20,690 nucleotides of DNA from UBA2705 sp963977125 (GTDB lineage: Bacteria; Pseudomonadota; Alphaproteobacteria; Micavibrionales; Micavibrionaceae), in assembly GCA_963977125.1 (NCBI GenBank), contig CAXBNJ010000015.1:1-20690 (forward strand), written 5' to 3'. The translations under genes and the position numbers were made by a program. Below the pieces are notes generated by a model, which searched no databases, was not told the DNA's origin, and saw nothing but the letters and a program-made list of their open reading frames with translations. Below, one piece after another: positions 7,205 to 14,060 of this stretch. Numbering within the stretch: the first letter of the stretch is position 1; every line of letters begins with the position of its first letter.

Positions 7205-7227
7205 AAAAACCGCCATAAAACGGCTTT
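7205..7227 (-). terminator. probable terminator after the 7259-7555 gene
   Basis: On the minus strand AAAGCCG pairs with CGGTTTT around an 8-base loop and runs into a short T-run. The stem is weak (one G-U pair and only four G-C/C-G-type pairs), so this is probable rather than certain. Confidence 0.5.
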
Positions 7228-7258
7228 AAATAGGGATTAAGCAGAATTGGAATTGTGC

Positions 7259-7555
7259 TTAAACACAAACGCCAACTTGCACTAAAGGCACTTTATATCC
7301 ATAAGGCGCGAGCGCTCTTGGGTTACAAGACACCAATGTCAGGCCCGGTGCGTGACGAATCAATTCATCAACATCATCTTGCATATCATAATGCATCAGC
7401 TCACCGTCATGTTCAGGGTCATCATAAACCAACATGAATAAACGCTGATCACGATAATACTCAACGCGCTTAATGCGTTCCAGAAACTCAGGGTCCGCTG
7501 CAAGGACTATGCCCCCGCAAGGTAATCTACCGACTTCTACATTAAATGATTCCAT
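7259..7555 (-). CDS. unrecognised 98-residue protein
   Basis: No family is recognised. The product is soluble and acidic, with a compact alpha/beta look: VEVGRLPCGGIVLAADPEF, then RVEYYRDQRLFMLVYDD, then a helix DVDELIRHA, then the strand-like C-terminus YKVPLVQVGVCV. The ATG at 7555 follows CAGGAAT at a normal distance, which supports it as a real gene. It follows the gene at 7621-7869 by 65 bases on the same strand and likely shares its transcript. The first 65 residues are weakly reminiscent of the protein at 392-919. Confidence 0.65.
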   Translation of the reverse strand: MESFNVEVGRLPCGGIVLAADPEFLERIKRVEYYRDQRLFMLVYDDPEHDGELMHYDMQDDVDELIRHAPGLTLVSCNPRALAPYGYKVPLVQVGVCV

Positions 7556-7581
7556 GGCTTATTCCTGTTTCTTATCTTTGT

Positions 7582-7607
7582 GTTCTGTCGTCATGTTCTG
7601 TCGTCAT
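7582..7607. repeat. perfect 13-base tandem duplication
   Basis: GTTCTGTCGTCAT occurs twice in immediate succession (7582-7594 and 7595-7607), in the gap between the two small minus-strand genes. It probably arose by replication slippage. On the minus strand each copy starts with ATG; the upstream one opens an 11-codon frame. Confidence 0.9.
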
Positions 7608-7620
7608 GAGTTAATCTTAA

Positions 7621-7869
7621 TTACCCGAATGAAAACGGAGTCGGGTTTTGCTTCGCAACGAACGAACCAATATCATTATCGGTATTTTGCTGCGGCGTAG
7701 GTGCTGGTTCTGTCTGAGAAGGTCCACTAGTACCTTCCATGACGACACGGCTCATATCAACGCTGCCTTGTGGGCTATCGCCGTGGCACATGGCCAAAGG
7801 TTGATAGCCTTGCATCATATTCGATAATTCTGCACCAGTTATTGCGTTATCAGGCATCGTGTCATTCAT
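7621..7869 (-). CDS. unrecognised 82-residue protein
   Basis: No family is recognised. The first 50 residues (MNDTMPDNAITGAELSNMMQ and on) are polar with two or three Met-rich helices, and the C-terminal 30 residues are Pro/Gln/Thr-rich (EPAPTPQQNTDND), probably disordered. The ATG at 7869 follows GAAGAGAG by about 8 bases, which favours a real gene. It is first in a two-gene minus-strand unit with 7259-7555 and is divergent from the proX-like gene. Confidence 0.55.
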   Translation of the reverse strand: MNDTMPDNAITGAELSNMMQGYQPLAMCHGDSPQGSVDMSRVVMEGTSGPSQTEPAPTPQQNTDNDIGSFVAKQNPTPFSFG

Positions 7870-7967
7870 TAATAATCTCTCTTCTTGTTTGCATCTTGTT
7901 TTGCATAGAGTTAAATATAATCATTCAGCTCATGCTCTTAAACTAACGTATAAACCTTACCAAATCC

Positions 7968-7995
7968 TTTACATATGTATATATTTTCGCATAAT
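7968..7995 (+). promoter_or_regulatory. promoter for the proX-like gene
   Basis: TTTACA (7968-7973) and CATAAT (7990-7995) lie 16 bases apart in an AT-rich divergent region. Each box matches 5 of 6 consensus bases. The start would be near 8002. Confidence 0.5.
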
Positions 7996-8038
7996 TAGCA
8001 TATAAAACACAAAAAGAGTCCAAAGATTACGTAAAAAC

Positions 8039-8560
8039 ATGACCTTAGAGCAACCAACATCCCCGCAAGAAATAATTGATTTACTTGATAAAATGCAGAT
8101 TCGCTATGAACGCCACCACCATGAGGCAGTTTTTACTGTTGAGGAAAGCCATCATTTGCATGAAAAAATATCTGGCGGGCATTGCCGTAACTTATTTTTA
8201 AAAGATAAAAAAGCCAATTTGGTTTTGGTCACGGCCTTAGATGATACTGAAATTGATTTAAAAGCTTTATCACACAGATTAGAGCTTGGCCGCTTCTCCT
8301 TTGGCTCAGCTGAGCGCCTGTGGAACGCTTTGGGGGTGTTGCCGGGTTCTGTGACGCCTTTGGCGCTTTATAACGACTCAGAGCGCCTTGTACGCCCTGT
8401 GCTTGATGCGCGGATGTTTGATCATGACGTTATATGTGTTCACCCATTGATTAATACGCAAACGGTTTGTTTTAATCCAAATGATTTACAGCGCCTCCTT
8501 GAAACGCTAGGATATAGCCCTATTATTGTTGATATGAAAGTCATGAAGATAATACGCTGA
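8039..8560 (+). CDS. ProX/YbaK-type prolyl-tRNA editing protein
   Basis: This 173-residue protein is a free-standing relative of the editing domain of prolyl-tRNA synthetase. Such proteins hydrolyse mischarged (typically Ala-) tRNA-Pro in the cytosol. Landmarks are the conserved lysine K55 in NLFLKDKK, the LPGSVTPLALYND loop at 101-113, and the HPLINT segment at 135-140 followed by a C-terminal helix. Length is as expected for the family. The ATG at 8039 lacks a strong ribosome binding site (only weak purines), but no better start lies nearby. It is followed 58 bases later by the LON-domain gene on the same strand; this pairing of genes is seen in other alphaproteobacteria. The exact mischarged amino acid cannot be read from sequence. 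Confidence 0.85.
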   Translation: MTLEQPTSPQEIIDLLDKMQIRYERHHHEAVFTVEESHHLHEKISGGHCRNLFLKDKKANLVLVTALDDTEIDLKALSHRLELGRFSFGSAERLWNALGVLPGSVTPLALYNDSERLVRPVLDARMFDHDVICVHPLINTQTVCFNPNDLQRLLETLGYSPIIVDMKVMKIIR

Positions 8561-8618
8561 CGATATTAACGGCACAAAAAAGCCATAACAAAACACCATA
8601 TAAAGAAGAGCTTCAAAC

Positions 8619-9338
8619 GTGCACTCACCGCTAACCCCAAATTTTGATGATCTACCGGCGGAAATCCCCCTCTTCCCCTTAGCTGAAGTGTTGCTTCTGC
8701 CCAGTGGTTTATTACCCCTTAATATATTCGAGCCGCGTTATATTGCGATGATTGAGCACGCGTTTAAGCATGAGCGCCTTATTGGTATGATCCAGCCCAA
8801 GGCACAGGACACAAGTAAAGACACGAATAAAAACACGACTACAAACGCGGAAGATGCCCCCTCAGCCAAGCGTCCCATTAATAGCTGCTTATATAATATT
8901 GGCTGCGCAGGCCGTATAACTCGTTTTGACGAAACCAATGATGGCCGCTACGAAGTTACGCTCTCTGGCCTATGCCGCTTTGCCATTACCGGCGGCGCGC
9001 TTCAAGAAAGCGGCTTTTACACAGCCAAAGTCAATTGGGCAGGGTTTGAACAAGACATGAATCATGATCATGCCTTTATGCTTGATCGCGACCGCCTCAA
9101 TATACTTTTAAAGAAATATTTCATCGCCCATCAGCTTAACGTGTGTTGGGAGACCATCAAAAACACGCCCAACCATATGCTGATCACCGCCCTATCAATG
9201 ATTTGCCCGTTCACCGCGCAAGAAAAACAAGAATTACTAGAAACAGAAAACTGCGAAAAACGCGCGCAGCACCTAACCAACATGCTCGAAATGTCGATTG
9301 CCGACACGGCTTGTGGTGATAATACGTCGTGTTGTTAA
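8619..9338 (+). CDS. LON substrate-binding domain protein (no protease)
   Basis: The N-terminus (IPLFPLAEVLLLPSGLLPLN then IFEPRYIAMIEHAF) is the start of the LON N-terminal substrate-binding (PUA-like) domain, and GRITRFDETNDGRYEVTLSG matches its second half. The ATPase and protease parts of Lon are absent; 239 residues is the usual size of these stand-alone proteins, whose role is unknown. Residues 62-83 are a Thr/Asn/Lys-rich low-complexity insertion. The C-terminus ends with two cysteines. The start is GTG at 8619, with AAGAAGAG about 10 bases upstream; no ATG gives a complete domain. It probably follows the proX-like gene in one transcript. The first part of its 3' region overlaps a small opposite-strand reading frame (9273-9419). 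Confidence 0.85.
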   Translation: MHSPLTPNFDDLPAEIPLFPLAEVLLLPSGLLPLNIFEPRYIAMIEHAFKHERLIGMIQPKAQDTSKDTNKNTTTNAEDAPSAKRPINSCLYNIGCAGRITRFDETNDGRYEVTLSGLCRFAITGGALQESGFYTAKVNWAGFEQDMNHDHAFMLDRDRLNILLKKYFIAHQLNVCWETIKNTPNHMLITALSMICPFTAQEKQELLETENCEKRAQHLTNMLEMSIADTACGDNTSCC

Positions 9339-9419
9339 ACATTTGCTGAAAGGGCTCCAGAAACCAGAGCGGTCGTCAATATAATAAGCGGCATCTAGTT
9401 GTGCTAATATGTCAGTCAT
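9273..9419 (-). CDS. possible 48-codon ORF or gene remnant
   Basis: An ATG at 9419 overlaps the stop of the gene at 9412-10152 (translational-coupling geometry) and opens a frame starting MTDILAQLDAAYYIDDRSG. The first 27 codons, in the intergenic gap, read like ordinary protein; the rest overlaps the 3' end of the LON-domain gene on the other strand and looks like antisense noise. It may be the stump of a gene cut off by rearrangement, or chance. Confidence 0.25.
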   Translation of the reverse strand: MTDILAQLDAAYYIDDRSGFWSPFSKCLTTRRIITTSRVGNRHFEHVG

Positions 9420-10152
9420 GCTCCCCCTGTTTTATGGTGTTTGTGTTGCAGTTTTTCTTGTAAAAACCTATAGATTTCTCTTCGCCTCTACCGTACTCCT
9501 CAATATAGAGACACATTAAATCCCAGCGTCTATTGATGTCTTCGTAATTGAAATTAATTTCATGCACGGTATAAGCTTTATCTTTGCAGGTGAGAATAAT
9601 TGTTTTTTCTGCATTATTGGGAGTATAGTCAGCGTTAATTAGCGCGCATTCGACTTGATCCCCGCCCCCTGTTTCGGGTATGCCGTCTGATTTTTTATCA
9701 TGCGTGATAGAGAACCCTAATTCCTGAGACGTTTCGCCCCGCCCATAATGCAGGAAGTCATTCTTATCATAAACGTAGTTTGAATCTTTATCGAACTCTT
9801 CAAGCTTTTCCCTGTGATTGGTGAAGGCATGGTAAATTCGACCAACAATTGAAGCAAGCTCACGCTCTTGCGTTGAGCGAACCATCACAAACCCATCATC
9901 GGCGCTCAGCCATTCTGTGCGCTCAGCTAAGCCGTCGCCATCAACATCGAAATAAACATTAGATTCGGCCAGCGGAATCAACTCAATACCGTCACCATCC
10001 AAATCAACCACATAAAACGACAAAGAAGATTTTAATGGTTCAGTCTCCAGCGTATCAGACAAAGCCAACGGGCCTTTCACAAGCCCCCCGGCTATGGACA
10101 CAGCCCCCAAGCAAAACACCACCAAAACCAACCATATACTGCACTTATTCAT
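9412..10152 (-). CDS. exported protein with calcium-binding (EF-hand/RTX-module-like) loops
   Basis: A signal peptide or anchor spans about residues 5-26 (IWLVLVVFCLGAVSIAG). Three acidic loops of Ca2+-binding type follow: DLDGDGIE at 50-57, DVDGDGLAE at 69-77, and DKDSNYVYDKND at 121-132, the last fitting the EF-hand spacing at positions 1, 3, 5, 9 and 12. Residues 48-91, including SNVYFDVDGDGLAERTEW and then the DDGFVMV stretch, resemble a module normally found inside very large RTX or adhesin proteins; here it stands in a 246-residue protein without RTX repeats. The C-terminal half contains several cysteines and is unrecognised. The ATG at 10152 follows GAGGCAAGG. It lies 44 bases behind mltG and is probably co-transcribed. 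The function is unknown; periplasmic or surface calcium binding is inference. Confidence 0.75.
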   Translation of the reverse strand: MNKCSIWLVLVVFCLGAVSIAGGLVKGPLALSDTLETEPLKSSLSFYVVDLDGDGIELIPLAESNVYFDVDGDGLAERTEWLSADDGFVMVRSTQERELASIVGRIYHAFTNHREKLEEFDKDSNYVYDKNDFLHYGRGETSQELGFSITHDKKSDGIPETGGGDQVECALINADYTPNNAEKTIILTCKDKAYTVHEINFNYEDINRRWDLMCLYIEEYGRGEEKSIGFYKKNCNTNTIKQGEHD

Positions 10153-10196
10153 TGCCTTGCCTCGCTTGGGTTAGATCGAATTAATAGCACTAAAGC

Positions 10197-11198
10197 TTAA
10201 TCATTTTGTTGCTTACGAATAATGCGCCATTTCGCGGCATTGGCATTATGCTCAGCGAGGGTTTTTGAGAAAACATGACCGCCTGTGCCGTCAGCAACAA
10301 AATACAGATAATCATGATCTTCTGGATTTAACGCCGCTTCAATTGCGGCTTTGCCTGCATTGGCGATCGGGCCTGGCGGTAAGCCTGGGTAACGATAGGT
10401 GTTATAAGGGGAATCTATTTTTAAATCTTTGCGCAGTAAGCGCCGCCCCAAAGGGCCGCGGCCATTATTTTGATGCTTACCCTTAGTAATCGCATAAATC
10501 ACCGTCGGGTCAGTTTGCAGCGCCATGCCAATACGCAGGCGATTAATAAACACCCCTGCCACACGGCGGCGCTCGCCTTTAACGCCTGTTTCTTTTTCTA
10601 TGATAGAAGCAAGGGTCAAGGCTTCTTGGCGCGATTTTAATGGTAAATTAGCTTGGCGAGAAGCCCATGCAGAGTCCAATACAGCGTTTAAATCAGCCTG
10701 CATCCGCGCAATAATATCTTGGCGGCTATCACCTTTGGTGAAATGATAGGTCTCAGGCAGCAAGCTGCCCTCTTCAGGAATTTGCAAAATCGCCTCACCG
10801 CGCAATTCATCATTCTGATTAAGGCTTTGAATGATTTCATAGCTGGTTGCGCCCTCTGGCACAGTAAAGCCACGCTGAAAAGCTTGGCCTTCGGTAAATA
10901 GATTAAGCAGGTCAAGAATAGAGCTGCCCGCCTCAACGTGATACTCACCGCTGCGTAACTCCATGGATTTACCGTGTAAATACCCCGCTGCTTTAAACAC
11001 AGCTGCATTCTCAATAATATTCTGCGCTTCTAAATGTGCCGACAGGCGGTTAAGCCCCCAGCCTTTTTCGACATCAACAAGGCTATCTTCCAATAACGGT
11101 CCGTCTTGGTTAACATAGTGAACCGCATATAGCCCCGCCGCTGCGAGAGAGAATAAAAGCAACGTGAAAAATGTGACTATAAAATGAACAAAACGCAT
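10197..11198 (-). CDS. mltG: MltG endolytic murein transglycosylase
   Basis: MltG (YceG-like) cleaves nascent peptidoglycan strands at the inner membrane and sets glycan length. The 333-residue protein has one N-terminal membrane anchor (about residues 5-28), a LysM-like region, and the YceG catalytic domain. It contains ASIIEKETG, with the expected catalytic glutamate at 201, and the family blocks RVAGVFINRLRIGMALQTDP, DSPYNTYRYPGLPPGPIANAG and YLYFVADGTGGHVFSKTLAEH. The ATG at 11198 follows AAGGGGG at a slightly long distance. It is divergent from pheS; the shared gap contains an ACTCTTG/CAAGAGT inverted repeat (11219-11243) close to the mltG side. No pabC or tmk, common neighbours elsewhere, is present. 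Confidence 0.96.
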   Translation of the reverse strand: MRFVHFIVTFFTLLLFSLAAAGLYAVHYVNQDGPLLEDSLVDVEKGWGLNRLSAHLEAQNIIENAAVFKAAGYLHGKSMELRSGEYHVEAGSSILDLLNLFTEGQAFQRGFTVPEGATSYEIIQSLNQNDELRGEAILQIPEEGSLLPETYHFTKGDSRQDIIARMQADLNAVLDSAWASRQANLPLKSRQEALTLASIIEKETGVKGERRRVAGVFINRLRIGMALQTDPTVIYAITKGKHQNNGRGPLGRRLLRKDLKIDSPYNTYRYPGLPPGPIANAGKAAIEAALNPEDHDYLYFVADGTGGHVFSKTLAEHNANAAKWRIIRKQQND

Positions 11199-11218
11199 GA
11201 CTATACCGCCCCCTTAAA

Positions 11219-11243
11219 ACTCTTGCACGAAAATACCAAGAGT
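11219..11243. repeat. 7-base inverted repeat upstream of mltG
   Basis: ACTCTTG (11219-11225) and CAAGAGT (11237-11243) are perfectly complementary with an 11-base spacer. It lies 20 bases before the mltG start on that strand, so it could be an operator or an mRNA hairpin just before the ribosome binding site. Confidence 0.4.
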
Positions 11244-11292
11244 AAATATTCATATAGATTACCCGCAATAAAACCAGAAAAACACACGGTCT

Positions 11293-11342
11293 AAACTTTA
11301 CATTTCTTTTTATATCCTCTATCAAAACTAAGTGTAAAGTTT
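11293..11342. promoter_or_regulatory. 10-base perfect inverted repeat around the pheS promoter
   Basis: AAACTTTACA (11293-11302) and TGTAAAGTTT (11333-11342) are perfectly complementary, with a 30-base pyrimidine-rich interior. A likely promoter lies within: TTTACA (11297-11302), a 17-base spacer, TATCAA (11320-11325). The left arm then covers the -35 and the right arm begins at the start site. This suits a dimeric or looping DNA-binding protein better than an RNA hairpin, unless transcription begins further upstream. Confidence 0.5.
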
Positions 11343-11368
11343 TGTTTTTAAGAGAGTTCAGAAAAACC

Positions 11369-12442
11369 ATGAGCAGTTCCGTCAATGTAGCCGCGCTGAA
11401 AAGCGAATTAACCGAAATGATCGAAGCCGCAAATGACCTTGCGAGCCTTGAAGAAACGCGCGTTCGCGTATTGGGAAAAAAAGGCCGCTTAACCGATGTC
11501 ATGAAAACACTTGGCGGTATGGATCCAGATGAGCGCAAAGAAATGGGACAAGCCCTTAACGTTCTCAAGAACGATATTACAGCCGCTCTCGAATCCTGCA
11601 CGCAGCGCCTTAAAGATGCTGATTTAACACGCCGCCTTGAAAGTGAACGCGCTGACGTCACTTTATCCACGCGCCCTGAGCGCACAGGCCATATTCACCC
11701 AATCACGCAGACCATGGATGAGATTGCGACGATTTTTGGCGAAATGGGCTTCACATTAGAAGAAGGCCCTGACATTGAGGATGATTTCCACAATTTTACA
11801 GCCCTTAACTTTCCTGTAGGCCACCCTGCACGTGAAATGCATGATACCTTTTACTTACCCGATGACCCTTCAGCCGAAGGTGAAGAAGCCAAAAAGCTTT
11901 TGCGCACGCACACCTCTACAGTGCAAATCCGCACTATGCTGAAAAATAAGCCACCTTTAAAAATCTTGGCTATGGGTCGTACATATCGCTCTGATTACGA
12001 CATCACCCACACACCAATGTTCCACCAATGTGAAGGCCTCGTCATTGATAAGGCCACCAATATGGGGCATTTAAAAGGTTGTCTTTTAGACTTTGCCAAA
12101 AAATTCTTTGAAGTGGATGATCTGCCCATGCAGTTCCGCCCATCTTTCTTCCCGTTCACCGAGCCGAGCGCCGAAGTTGATATTGGCTGTAGCCGTAAAG
12201 ATGGCGGCCTAAAAATTGGCGCAGGTGAAGACTGGCTTGAGGTTTTGGGCTGTGGCATGGTTCACCCCAATGTCATTAAAAATTGCGGCCTCGACCCTGA
12301 TGAATATCAAGGTTTCGCTTTTGGCCTCGGTATTGAGCGCCTCGCTATGCTTAAATTTGGTATACCTGATCTGCGCACTTTCTTTGAAGGTGACGTGCGC
12401 TGGCTTGATCATTACGGCTTTAACCCAATTGATCGCCTATAA
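11369..12442 (+). CDS. pheS: PheS, phenylalanyl-tRNA synthetase alpha subunit
   Basis: PheS carries the class II catalytic core that activates Phe and charges tRNA-Phe; it works only as an alpha2-beta2 complex with PheT. Seen here, counting from the ATG at 11369 (357 residues): an N-terminal coiled coil with VRVLGKKGRLTDVMK, the TGHIHPITQTMDEI block, motif 2 GRTYRSDYDITHTPMFHQ (203-220), FFPFTEPSAEVDIGC (260-274) and motif 3 GLGIERLAMLKFG (319-331). The upstream in-frame TTG at 11342 would add nine residues; I prefer the ATG because AAGAGAG lies at 11350-11356. Unusually, no pheT follows: a strong terminator begins 35 bases after the stop, and the next gene is convergent. Confidence 0.97.
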   Translation: MSSSVNVAALKSELTEMIEAANDLASLEETRVRVLGKKGRLTDVMKTLGGMDPDERKEMGQALNVLKNDITAALESCTQRLKDADLTRRLESERADVTLSTRPERTGHIHPITQTMDEIATIFGEMGFTLEEGPDIEDDFHNFTALNFPVGHPAREMHDTFYLPDDPSAEGEEAKKLLRTHTSTVQIRTMLKNKPPLKILAMGRTYRSDYDITHTPMFHQCEGLVIDKATNMGHLKGCLLDFAKKFFEVDDLPMQFRPSFFPFTEPSAEVDIGCSRKDGGLKIGAGEDWLEVLGCGMVHPNVIKNCGLDPDEYQGFAFGLGIERLAMLKFGIPDLRTFFEGDVRWLDHYGFNPIDRL

Positions 12443-12477
12443 ATATCATTTACAAATTATTTAAGAATACAGATATA

Positions 12478-12510
12478 AAAAAACCGCGCTGATAATCAGG
12501 GCGGTTTTTT
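12478..12510. terminator. bidirectional terminator between pheS and the DUF1223 gene
   Basis: ACCGCGCTGATAATCAGGGCGGT folds as CCGC/GCGG plus CTGAT/ATCAG-type pairing with one mismatch. It is flanked by seven A before and six T after, so it serves both convergent genes. Confidence 0.88.
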
Positions 12511-12531
12511 ATTAAGAGTGCGCGTAAAGGC

Positions 12532-13368
12532 TTATTTTTCACCCTCTTTATTATCTTTATTGATCTGCTGGGCCGCGACGATTTGACCGCGTTTTGTTTT
12601 CAACAAGACGACCGCTGATTGGTAGTTTTCAAAAACATCAATTGTAAAGCTCACTTTTTGCGGCGTGCCATCCCAATTACCGACACGCTGACTTTCACGG
12701 ACGATATTAACATAGGGCAGTTTCTGGCCTTTATTTTCCCCTTCTGACACAGAAATCACACGATCAGGGTCTAGCAAATATAAGAAAATGTCTAAATTGG
12801 TCGCATCCTCACCGCTGCCCAGTTTGAACGGCACAAGGTCCAGTTCAAACCGCGGGCCACTGCCAGGAATGTCTTCCGCTACAGGCTTAACAATAAGCGG
12901 TTGAACTACAGGCTTTTGTGATTCCTCAATCGCTAAATCTATAAAGCGATCAAACTCATATCCGACATAATCAGCGCGGCCATTAATAATAATTTGCGGT
13001 GTATACAGCGTCGCGCCACGAATAGACTGCGCATAACTACGCTGCCTATTAGAACATTCTGGCGTGGAAATAGAGCCTACTCGCACATCAAAATAATCAA
13101 CATGGCAGGCAAGTATAATTAGATTTGTACGTTTTTTTAGGTCTTCAACAAAGTGATCCGCCATTGGGCAAAATGAACAAGCTTGCGAAGAGAAAAGCTC
13201 GACAACAACAGGGTTTTCGCCAAGGCTTTCTTCTAACTCGCCATCCATAAAGGGATATGTATATTTTAAGTTTACGCCTGACCTTTGTGCGAAAGCCGTG
13301 CTGGTAAAGGCCAAAGCAGCCAAGAGCAAACTGGCGCATAACAAAGATCTTAACGGTGTTTTAATCAT
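12532..13368 (-). CDS. DUF1223 family exported thioredoxin-like protein
   Basis: This 278-residue protein has a clear signal peptide (hydrophobic 8-22, likely cut after AFA at 27). It then shows the DUF1223 core: VVVELFSSQACSFCPMADHF with the CxxC pair C64/C67, CHVDYFD, SNRQRSYA, and TPQIIINGRADYVG, the cis-Pro strand. The fold is thioredoxin-like, but the family's reaction is not established; a periplasmic redox role is inference. The C-terminal half carries the family's beta-rich domain. The ATG at 13368 follows AGAAGAAT. It is divergent from the DUF4864 gene with only 52 bases between the start codons, so the two must share promoter DNA. Confidence 0.9.
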   Translation of the reverse strand: MIKTPLRSLLCASLLLAALAFTSTAFAQRSGVNLKYTYPFMDGELEESLGENPVVVELFSSQACSFCPMADHFVEDLKKRTNLIILACHVDYFDVRVGSISTPECSNRQRSYAQSIRGATLYTPQIIINGRADYVGYEFDRFIDLAIEESQKPVVQPLIVKPVAEDIPGSGPRFELDLVPFKLGSGEDATNLDIFLYLLDPDRVISVSEGENKGQKLPYVNIVRESQRVGNWDGTPQKVSFTIDVFENYQSAVVLLKTKRGQIVAAQQINKDNKEGEK

Positions 13369-13420
13369 ATTCTTCTACCATGGTAACTGAATCAAGAGAG
13401 ATAAAAAGGACTTAGCCACA

Positions 13421-13918
13421 ATGCCAGAGCGACGCAGCAAAGTCATTCATTATTCAATATCCATGCCCAGATACATAGCATTAATGCTCTCTGTGTGGGT
13501 ACTGCTTATGGCTATGATGTTCCAAGCTCAGGCTGAAACGCCCGTCCCAATGGCAACAAACCAAGCTTCAGCGAATATTGACGCCGTGCATAGTCTTATT
13601 GACCGTCATGTCAGCGCCATACGTACGCGTGATGCCGCCCAAGCCTATCAATTGATCAGCCAAGACGGACAGCAACGTTATGGCACGCCCAAAACATATT
13701 GGCGTGATGTCCGTCAGAATATGCGCCTATTATTCAACCATAATTCCTATAGTTTCCTTGGTAATAATCAAGTTAATGATATGCTTATTCAAAAGGTCAA
13801 TATGATTGGTAAAGACGGCCAAGAAAACTTAGTGATCTTTCGCTTAAAGCAAGACAGCAACCTGTCTTGGCGTATTGAGAATATTATTGTGACCAGCAAT
13901 GATGACAGTATCGCCTAA
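13421..13918 (+). CDS. DUF4864 family exported protein
   Basis: After a long signal peptide (hydrophobic about 18-38, likely cut after AQA) comes a single NTF2-like domain. SLIDRHVSAIRTRDAAQAYQ, the QRYGTPKTYWRDV segment and the WRIENIIVTS end match the DUF4864 pattern (an 'Ai..rDa..Ay..is..gq..fGtp..f' helix set and a terminal strand). The function of the family is unknown. The ATG at 13421 follows AAAAGGAC; ATG at 13463 (MPRYIALML) would give a more conventional signal peptide and is a reasonable alternative. It faces away from the DUF1223 gene. Confidence 0.75.
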   Translation: MPERRSKVIHYSISMPRYIALMLSVWVLLMAMMFQAQAETPVPMATNQASANIDAVHSLIDRHVSAIRTRDAAQAYQLISQDGQQRYGTPKTYWRDVRQNMRLLFNHNSYSFLGNNQVNDMLIQKVNMIGKDGQENLVIFRLKQDSNLSWRIENIIVTSNDDSIA

Positions 13919-13997
13919 AACATCCATTCACATCATAATTAAAGCGGCCTAAACAGCATCACCCTGAGTGATCGCTGCGTATTTCTTACGGAATATA

Positions 13998-14026
13998 TTG
14001 ATCTTATATAAAATTATGTCTATAGT
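13998..14026 (+). promoter_or_regulatory. promoter for the GNAT gene
   Basis: TTGATC (13998-14003) and TATAGT (14021-14026) are separated by 17 bases. The start would be near 14033, giving a short leader before the GGAG ribosome binding site. Confidence 0.6.
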
Positions 14027-14060
14027 TGCTTCCTTATCGAAATAAAGCTGGAGCGACATC

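Noticed and set aside
11342..11368. In-frame TTG start extending pheS by nine residues
   Set aside because: The TTG lies in the right arm of the inverted repeat with no ribosome binding site in front of it, while AAGAGAG precedes the ATG at 11369.
11110..11685. 191-codon minus-strand ORF
   Set aside because: It spans the mltG start, the whole mltG-pheS gap and the antisense of pheS; the Ser/Arg-rich translation is typical of an antisense shadow.
13955..13975. ATCAC/GTGAT hairpin after the DUF4864 gene as a terminator
   Set aside because: Five-pair stem without a T-run; not enough to call.
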